A DNA stretch of 27,058 nucleotides from a virus. Below the pieces are notes generated by a model. The model saw only the letters and a program-made list of their open reading frames with translations, ran no database searches and was not told where the DNA came from. The stretch lies in IMG/VR virus record IMGVR_UViG_3300017713_000065, positions 1-27,058 of that record, one strand, 5' to 3'. Every line of letters starts with the position of its first letter. Within the stretch, counting starts at the first letter, position 1. Position numbers and translations under genes: made by a program. Of the stretch, positions 24,064-27,058 are shown in pieces.

Positions 24064-24071
24064 TATCTTTA
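24064..24071 (+). promoter_or_regulatory. Candidate promoter box before lysis genes
   Basis: TATCTTTA resembles TAnnTTTG with A last. It ends 5 nt before the holin ATG, near-leaderless. TTC rather than TTG lies at the -33 distance. Useful as an explanation for independent timing of lysis genes, but only moderate evidence. Confidence 0.35.
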
Positions 24072-24076
24072 GGGCT

Positions 24077-24505
24077 ATGAAAACGAGTTCAATTTTAGCC
24101 GTATTAACCGCCGCAACATTCCAAGAGTTTTTTCAAGAGTATTTTTTTGATGCGTGGGATTTCGCGCTATTCTTGGTTATTATGGTTATCGTTGACACCA
24201 TTACCGGAATTTGGGCCGCATATCAACGTGGTGAACTTAGTTCGTCGCCGATGGGTAAGGTTTTCACAAAATTAATTCTTTACGCTTTGGTTCTGATCGT
24301 TTTACACGGTTTAGAGTCGTTTCCTAAAGACGACATGACTAAAACAATATTTTCGTATATTACGAGCGTTGGATTCGCCGCATTGATCGGGCGCGAAGCG
24401 TTAAGCGTTATCGAAAACATCGCAAAAATTAAACCCGATTTATTGCCGCCGTGGATTCGTAAGCGTTTAAAGCAATTTAATGACACGGGCAATTTTAATA
24501 ATTAG
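24077..24505 (+). CDS. Holin, phage_holin_4 type
   Basis: 142 aa with three membrane segments: about 28-49 (FALFLVIMVIVDTITGIWAA), 62-79 (VFTKLILYALVLIVLHGL) and 91-106. The 'D..TGI.AA...GE..SS..G...K' layout around residues 40-65 is typical of the phage_holin_4 family. It opens the inner membrane at lysis, letting the endolysin out. Directly followed by and overlapping (26 nt) a spanin-like gene, which supports a lysis cassette. The C-terminal tail is basic and soluble. Confidence 0.92.
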   Translation: MKTSSILAVLTAATFQEFFQEYFFDAWDFALFLVIMVIVDTITGIWAAYQRGELSSSPMGKVFTKLILYALVLIVLHGLESFPKDDMTKTIFSYITSVGFAALIGREALSVIENIAKIKPDLLPPWIRKRLKQFNDTGNFNN

Positions 24506-24896
24506 CACGGTTTTTCTGTTCTCATGTAGAACAAAACAGATTATCCAAACCGAAACAACCACAACGGAACGAATCGACACCGTTCTAGTTTTGCCGCCGG
24601 TTAAATACGATAATGTTATCCCGATCCGGGAAATAATCGAACAACCGAAAACAATCGACAACGAACGCGCAAAGGTTCGGATTCAATACGATACGATAAA
24701 ACAGATTCTAAAGGTGAAAACATTCGTTAAACCGGACACCGTCGTTATCGAAAAAATTAAAACAATAACAACCAACGCAACCAACACCAAAACCGAACCG
24801 CTAAAGTTTAGCCGTTGGAAATGGTTCGCGGCCGGTTGCATCTTCATGTTAATTTCATCTTTAATGCTTCGGGCTTATGTTAAAACAATTATCTAG
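24480..24896 (+). CDS. Putative unimolecular spanin
   Basis: 138 aa. N-terminal lipoprotein-type signal (ILIISTVFLFSC) with Cys at residue 16, a linker of about 95 residues rich in Thr/Ile/Lys with likely coiled or beta structure, and a C-terminal membrane helix (about 115-133, WFAAGCIFMLISSLMLRAYV). A lipid anchor at the outer membrane plus a C-terminal inner-membrane helix in one chain is the layout of phage T1-type u-spanins, which fuse inner and outer membranes in the last step of lysis. It overlaps the holin and the next gene. The call rests on architecture and location; the lipobox has an unusual Phe at -2. Confidence 0.75.
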   Translation: MTRAILIISTVFLFSCRTKQIIQTETTTTERIDTVLVLPPVKYDNVIPIREIIEQPKTIDNERAKVRIQYDTIKQILKVKTFVKPDTVVIEKIKTITTNATNTKTEPLKFSRWKWFAAGCIFMLISSLMLRAYVKTII

Positions 24897-25716
24897 GACG
24901 GTTCACGTTTTTGAATGTGACCTATCAAAAAAGAGTCAGCACGTTTTACAAATCTCGGATGTTCATTTCGATTCGGTGAAATGCGATCGGGAGCTTTTCA
25001 CCAAACACCTAAAGCAAGCGGAAAAACGCAACGCTTTAGTTTTCATTAATGGAGACCTCACCGATTTGATGCAAGGCGCATATGATCCACGCAAGAATTA
25101 CAGTAATCTCAGACCGGAATACGTCGATGACAATTACTTAGACGCGGTAATAAACGACGCGATTCGTTTCTTGTCGCAGTTTAATGTTACGTATTTCATT
25201 GGAAGGGGAAACCATGAAACGAATATCACGAAACGAATGCATACCGATCCGATTGATCGGATTGTCCAGGGTTTAAAACAAAACGGTTTAGAGGCAATGA
25301 GCGGCGGGTATTCGGGTTGGTTTATATATAAATGCACTTATAACTACACCGGGGCGGCTAGTATCAAACAACATTATCACCACGGGAGCGGGGGCAATTC
25401 CGCGAGATCGAAGGGAATACTGAGCGCCGATATTGACCAAATGAAATTCCCGGACGCCGATATAATAACGCGAGGACATGACCATAATAAATGGCATCTA
25501 CCGAAAAACGTTACTAGACTCCAAACAAACTACCGGGTAAAAATATCCACGGTTCACCATCTTCGAACCGGTTCATATAAAAAGTTAGGCGATGGTTTCG
25601 CGGGTTGGGCCGTAGAAAAAGGATTCGATCAACCACGGTTAGGCGGTTGGTGGATGGAGTTGAAATGCGAGAAGGTGAAGCAAGCCCCGACGGTTTTTAT
25701 TAGTGAGGCACAATAA
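24877..25716 (+). CDS. Calcineurin-like metallophosphoesterase
   Basis: 279 aa. Full metallophosphatase motif set: D28-x-H30 (SDVHFDS), GDLTD (59-63), GNHE (111-114), HHGSG (168-172), GHDH (200-203). It should hydrolyse phosphoesters with two metal ions; the substrate (nucleotide, DNA end, or cell-wall lipid phosphate) cannot be read from the sequence. It sits behind the spanin, overlapping it by 20 nt, an unusual place for DNA metabolism, and ends the rightward operon. C-terminal 70 residues contain Trp/Gly-rich strands (GWAVEKGFDQPRLGGWW). No signal peptide, so cytoplasmic. Confidence 0.9.
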   Translation: MLKQLSRTVHVFECDLSKKSQHVLQISDVHFDSVKCDRELFTKHLKQAEKRNALVFINGDLTDLMQGAYDPRKNYSNLRPEYVDDNYLDAVINDAIRFLSQFNVTYFIGRGNHETNITKRMHTDPIDRIVQGLKQNGLEAMSGGYSGWFIYKCTYNYTGAASIKQHYHHGSGGNSARSKGILSADIDQMKFPDADIITRGHDHNKWHLPKNVTRLQTNYRVKISTVHHLRTGSYKKLGDGFAGWAVEKGFDQPRLGGWWMELKCEKVKQAPTVFISEAQ

Positions 25717-25743
25717 AAAAACGCCCCCACGTTTGGGAGCGTT
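25714..25743 (-). terminator. Rho-independent terminator for minus-strand operon
   Basis: On the minus strand a 9-bp stem (25735-25743 with 25720-25728) includes one G-T wobble and runs into a T7 tract (25714-25720). Read on the plus strand the same position is an A-C mismatch and no T-tract follows. The orientation therefore fits the two leftward genes; it may weakly stop the rightward operon too. Confidence 0.75.
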
Positions 25744-25799
25744 CCGCCTTAAACTAAACAAAAACTTTTATGAAAAAACTATTATCGCAAGTTACTAAA

Positions 25800-25964
25800 T
25801 TAAATTAATTCGCGCCACGGCGTCGGAGTTTCGGAAAACGTCGACGCGAGGCGGTCAATTATTTCTTGGTTCATGCTTTTGCCGGATTCGGTTTTGGCCG
25901 ATTGTAATTGATCCCACAACGACGCGGGAATCATTACGTTTTTATTATGCTTCGGTTCGCTCAT
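25800..25964 (-). CDS. Arc-like ribbon-helix-helix regulator
   Basis: 54 aa on the minus strand, shorter than usual ORF thresholds. Residues 8-43 (KNVMIPASLWDQLQSAKTES, then GKSMNQEIIDRLASTF) match the Arc/MetJ-type ribbon-helix-helix pattern: a short strand with alternating residues, a helix, a Gly-x-Ser turn, and an 'N.EI..RL' helix. Such proteins bind DNA as dimers with the strand in the major groove. It is the second gene of a leftward pair, behind the 67-aa gene and before the 25714 terminator. Autoregulation through the palindrome at 26253-26267 is an inference. Confidence 0.78.
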   Translation of the reverse strand: MSEPKHNKNVMIPASLWDQLQSAKTESGKSMNQEIIDRLASTFSETPTPWRELI

Positions 25965-25981
25965 TTTATTAAAGTATTAAA

Positions 25982-25999
25982 GGGGGCGCGATGGCCCCC
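25982..25999 (-). other. GGGGGC...GCCCCC hairpin between minus-strand genes
   Basis: A perfect 6-bp stem with a 6-nt loop (GCGATG on the plus strand), same stem sequence as the hairpin at 15035. It has no long T-tract and lies between two co-directional genes, as in the other location, so it is probably a processing or stability element. Confidence 0.55.
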
Positions 26000-26006
26000 G
26001 TTTGAT

Positions 26007-26210
26007 TTAGTATCCTCGTCTTAAAAGTTGTGCGATTCTTTTTGCAAATGATTTTTCATTTTTGTAGTAACGGTTATCATCTTCATCACCGTTATAAAAC
26101 GTAATCATGTGAATACCACCCCTTGAGATAGCATACCACCCCGCACAATCGTTGCTAAATGAAATAACACCTTTTTCGTTTCTTGTTTCTAGTATTTCTT
26201 GAATTTTCAT
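26007..26210 (-). CDS. Small protein of unknown function (minus strand)
   Basis: 67 aa, first gene of the leftward operon. It has an N-terminal helix (MKIQEILETRNEKG), a strand-rich centre (ISFSNDCAGWYAIS, HMITFYNGDEDD) and a basic C-terminal helix (KSFAKRIAQLLRRGY). A real promoter and A/C-rich leader lie upstream and an RHH gene follows, so it is a true gene. No family recognised; partner to the RHH protein in control is possible but unproven. AT-richer than the structural genes. Confidence 0.75.
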   Translation of the reverse strand: MKIQEILETRNEKGVISFSNDCAGWYAISRGGIHMITFYNGDEDDNRYYKNEKSFAKRIAQLLRRGY

Positions 26211-26239
26211 AACTCTGTGTGTTTGTTTGTTTGTTGGTG

Positions 26240-26269
26240 TAAATATACAAACGTTTATTTAATAAACAA
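26240..26269 (-). promoter_or_regulatory. Promoter of the minus-strand operon
   Basis: On the minus strand: TTG (26269-26267), a 19-nt spacer and TATATTTA (26247-26240). This is the same TTG-N19-TAnnTTT layout as the early promoter at 14782. A leader of about 25 nt, rich in A/C on the minus strand, precedes the ATG at 26210. Confidence 0.65.
26253..26267. promoter_or_regulatory. Operator-like palindrome inside the promoter spacer
   Basis: GTTTATT-T-AATAAAC is a perfect 7-bp inverted repeat around base 26260. It fills the space between the -33 and -7 elements, so a bound dimer would block the polymerase. The Arc-like RHH protein from the same operon is the obvious candidate binder (inference). 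Confidence 0.55.
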
Positions 26270-26461
26270 GCATAAACAAAAAAATATTACGCTTTCACGG
26301 AAAAATATTACGCTTTGTATCGTCTAGCGTAATATGTAACGCGCTGAAATACAACGGGTTGAAAAAAAATATTACGGTCTGAAAAAAAGCGTAATATTCC
26401 GGAAACCTGCGGCGCTCTAGGTTTTGCGGCATAATATATATAAAAATATTACGGTATATAA

Positions 26462-26512
26462 ATATATATATATAGGCGTATGCGTATGCGTGCGCGTGTG
26501 CGTGTGTGCGTG
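26462..26512. other. Alternating AT then 37-nt purine-pyrimidine tract
   Basis: An alternating AT run (26462-26474) is broken by GG, then bases 26476-26512 alternate purine and pyrimidine without exception (GC/GT/AT steps such as GCGTATGCGTATGCG). Such sequence favours Z-DNA or easy unwinding under negative supercoiling. It lies in the middle of the iteron-like cluster. Confidence 0.7.
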
Positions 26513-26557
26513 AGGGGCTATACTTTTTAGCGTAATATTGTAATACCGTAACTTAAT

Positions 26558-26622
26558 ACTGATTATCAGTTAGTTACGTGTTACGCTATGTAACACTTTT
26601 TGTTACATCGTTGATTATCAAC
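26558..26622. repeat. Two related 13-bp palindromes, 52 bp apart
   Basis: ACTGAT-T-ATCAGT (26558-26570) and GTTGAT-T-ATCAAC (26610-26622) are each perfect and share TGATTATCA. Their centres at 26564 and 26616 differ by 52 bp, close to five helical turns. Between them, GTGTTAC-gctat-GTAACAC (26578-26596) and GTAACA-ctttt-TGTTAC (26590-26606) form two mutually exclusive hairpins. The layout suggests protein-binding sites on one DNA face, just upstream of the HNH gene. Confidence 0.6.
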
Positions 26623-26645
26623 CATCTAAACGTAATATTTTATTA

Positions 26646-26975
26646 ATGGCATCAATACCCCGCAAAGGAAAACGGCATTCATGGCAACCGCCGAAAAGGA
26701 AACGAACCGGATCATTTAGCCGTGAAGTTGATAAGCGTTACAATTGTCAAAGGTGGCGAAGGTTCTCGAAAACTTATTTAGCACGGCATCCAATATGTAA
26801 GACCGAGGGTTGCGGAAAAATGAGCAAAGTAACCGATCACATCACGCCGGTGAGTCAAGGCGGTTCGTTTTGGGGCGGGCCGTTTCAAGCCCTTTGCCAT
26901 AGTTGCCATAATAGCAAGTCGTCAAAGGAACGAAACAATGTAAAAGGTAGTAACACCCCAAAGGGTTCGAGATAA
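26646..26975 (+). CDS. HNH endonuclease
   Basis: 109 aa, strongly basic N-terminus. HNH nuclease core: C51 and C56 (ICKTEGC), TDHITPVSQGG with H65 as catalytic general base, LCHSCHNSK with C84, C87 and H88. The two Cys pairs bind structural zinc, as usual. In HK97-like phages an HNH protein encoded next to terminase is needed for cos cleavage and packaging. This gene would be the direct neighbour of terS if the ends join, so that role is likely. Confidence 0.93.
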   Translation: MASIPRKGKRHSWQPPKRKRTGSFSREVDKRYNCQRWRRFSKTYLARHPICKTEGCGKMSKVTDHITPVSQGGSFWGGPFQALCHSCHNSKSSKERNNVKGSNTPKGSR

Positions 26976-27058
26976 TGCCTTCACGGTGCGTTAAAATAAG
27001 TTTTAAGGGGTACCGTGCTATATTTACGTAGTTATTTTCTATGCACAACCGTTTCCCA
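26976..27058. other. Right-end non-coding segment, candidate cos region
   Basis: No gene seen. A TATATTTA box at 27019-27026 could be a promoter reading toward terS across the junction, but no TTG lies at -33. The final ten bases, CCGTTTCCCA, repeat at 18-27. Position between HNH and terminase genes after joining is where cos would be expected. Confidence 0.45.

Larger units (their letters stand above)
26281..26639. repeat. Iteron-like cluster of AATATTACG
   Basis: Perfect plus-strand copies at 26283, 26304, 26368 and 26445. Perfect minus-strand copies at 26390, 26531 and 26631. An 8-of-9 copy is at 26328. The first two copies belong to a 15-bp direct repeat with a 21-bp period. Two inverted pairs (26305-26313 with 26327-26335, and 26368-26376 with 26390-26398) both have 9-bp arms and 13-nt loops, so their half-sites are 22 bp apart, near two helical turns. 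Confidence 0.75.
26211..26645. other. Repeat-rich non-coding control region, candidate origin
   Basis: About 435 bp without a convincing ORF between the divergent leftward operon and the rightward HNH gene. It is mostly AT-rich and holds seven AATATTACG-type 9-mers, two inverted pairs with the same geometry, a 37-nt alternating purine-pyrimidine tract, two related 13-bp palindromes, and alternating GTTAC hairpins. I infer a replication origin and/or master regulatory region. The individual elements are listed separately. Confidence 0.65.

Noticed and set aside
25770-25808. 12-codon ORF (MKKLLSQVTKLN) with an A/C-rich leader after the metallophosphoesterase
   Set aside because: Too short to support as a gene and overlaps the end of the minus-strand RHH gene; could be a remnant.
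26281-26312. Resemblance to the circovirus/geminivirus origin nonanucleotide TAATATTAC
   Set aside because: The copies here are preceded by A rather than T, sit in a multi-copy array rather than a single stem-loop tip, and no HUH replication protein is encoded.
26558-26622. Possible DnaA boxes in the palindromes
   Set aside because: TTATCAGTT and TTATCAACC match TTATNCACA too poorly to call, although the encoded DnaA domain could have altered specificity.
1-27058. Integrase, CI-like repressor, tRNA genes, insertion sequences and CRISPR arrays
   Set aside because: Looked for by motif and structure on both strands; none recognised. The HTH and RHH proteins are too small and generic to prove lysogeny.

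Overview
The window reads as an essentially complete small tailed-phage genome (Caudoviricetes, siphovirus-type tail) of a Bacteroidota host, probably a Flavobacteriia-like bacterium. It is opened next to the packaging module: the small terminase subunit is at the left end and the HNH nuclease that normally precedes terminase is at the right end. The host inference rests on TAnnTTTG-type -7 promoter boxes with TTG about 19 nt upstream, A/C-rich leaders almost without Shine-Dalgarno sequences, and a DUF3127-type protein.

Layout. 1-5974: packaging and head genes (TerS, TerL, portal, and one large protein fusing an N-terminal domain, a prohead protease, a scaffold-like coiled coil and an HK97-fold capsid), closed by a terminator. 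6043-14171: head-tail connectors, tail terminator, tail tube, a tail-assembly chaperone with a -1 frameshift, tape measure, and a very large tail-tip/receptor-binding protein. 14176-14689: a small ORF and an M15 peptidase, closed by tandem hairpins. 14782-14812: the best promoter in the window, starting the early region. 14842-15889: four small, mostly AT-richer accessory genes, two behind an identical 35-bp leader. 15886-23878: DNA metabolism (RecE-like nuclease, DnaA domain IV protein, SF2 helicase, VRR-NUC nuclease, primase-helicase, C5 cytosine methyltransferase, DUF3127 protein). 24077-25716: lysis block (holin, a protein with the layout of a single-polypeptide spanin) plus a metallophosphoesterase. 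25800-26210: two minus-strand genes, one an Arc-like ribbon-helix-helix protein missed by ordinary length cutoffs. 26211-26645: a non-coding region dense in repeats. 26646-26975: HNH nuclease.

How it works together (inference). The RHH protein and a palindrome in its operon's own promoter suggest autoregulation. The repeat-rich region carries seven copies of a 9-mer, two inverted pairs with identical geometry, a 37-nt alternating purine-pyrimidine tract and two related 13-bp palindromes, so it is the best candidate for a replication origin or master control region. The DnaA domain IV protein, helicase and primase-helicase are candidate users of it. HNH plus terminase suggests cos-type packaging. 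No integrase or CI-like repressor is recognisable, so a lytic or non-integrating lifestyle is likely.

The most unusual items are the repeat-rich control region, a 284-codon second reading frame nested inside the methyltransferase, a promoter overlapping a terminator at the head/tail boundary, and recurrent -7 boxes placed 4-5 nt before start codons, which suggests leaderless transcripts.
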